Source of the DNA: JBKHJZ01 sp046537875
Lineage (GTDB): Bacteria > Actinomycetota > Acidimicrobiia > Acidimicrobiales > VFJN01
Reading direction: 5' to 3'
NCBI GenBank assembly: GCA_046537875.1
Contig: JBKHJZ010000209.1
Location: forward strand, 1-5,491
DNA length: 5,491 nucleotides
The notes under the pieces were generated by a model. It was not told the origin of the DNA, did no database searches, and saw only the letters and a list, made by a program, of their open reading frames with translations. Shown here piece after piece: positions 5,468 to 5,491 of the stretch (its first letter is position 1; every line of letters starts with the position of its first letter). The position numbers were made by a program, and so were the translations under genes.

Positions 5468-5491
5468 GCGGGGGGTGGGTGGTCATGGCCG

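Noticed and set aside
5391..5486. 31-codon minus-strand frame (ATG 5486 to TAG 5391) abutting the LarA-like start
   Set aside because: It could be a leader peptide or the tail of an upstream gene, but about a third of its codons end in A or T, unlike the neighbours. It is largely made of the inverted repeat and has no recognisable motif. The left arm, loop and ribosome site explain the sequence better.
5485..5491. Plus-strand ATG at 5485 as a possible divergent gene start
   Set aside because: Only two codons and one base are visible before the edge. A purine-rich stretch precedes it, but this is not enough to support a gene.

Overview
The window is very GC-rich, about 70% by eye (not computed). 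Its genes end almost every codon in G or C, and it carries a compact ECF sigma/anti-sigma pair and an Ala/Arg/Gly-rich proteome. This points to a high-GC actinobacterium. A lineage such as Acidimicrobiia is possible, but that is inference; no rRNA or other phylogenetic marker is present. I see no tRNA, rRNA, CRISPR array, insertion sequence or phage gene.

Left half (1-2819): two divergent units share a 135-bp control region (1438-1572). The leftward unit starts with a secreted lipoprotein with a His-rich Ig-like domain. It is followed, with a short overlap, by a four-helix di-heme cytochrome b of the formate dehydrogenase gamma type. A possible further gene starts at 40 and runs off the left edge. 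The rightward unit is an ECF sigma factor whose stop overlaps the start (ATGA) of a single-pass zinc-finger (ZAS) anti-sigma factor. The control region holds a perfect 13-bp inverted repeat lying exactly symmetrically between the two start codons. Each gene therefore has the same 13-mer 21 nt upstream of its ATG, followed by a similar GTAGG-containing leader. The simplest reading is that the sigma factor drives both its own operon and the lipoprotein/cytochrome operon. This would be an envelope-stress or redox module in which the anti-sigma factor holds the sigma factor at the membrane until a signal outside the membrane releases it.

Right half (2869-5491): a leftward two-gene operon. The first gene (5390 to 3795) encodes a 531-residue member of the LarA (nickel-pincer lactate racemase, DUF2088) superfamily. 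It keeps the cofactor-tethering Lys and two of the active-site His, but appears to have lost several residues that hold lactate in true LarA, and it is about 100 residues longer. The second gene (3795 to 2869) starts on the stop codon of the first (TGATG) and encodes a PlsC-type 1-acylglycerol-3-phosphate acyltransferase. Upstream of the operon is a perfect 12-bp inverted repeat enclosing a tandem 9-bp repeat. The two halves converge at 2820-2868, where a GC-rich hairpin may terminate both.

The most interesting points are the mirror-symmetric divergent promoter, which predicts a small ECF regulon, and the atypical LarA-like enzyme coupled to a phospholipid acyltransferase.
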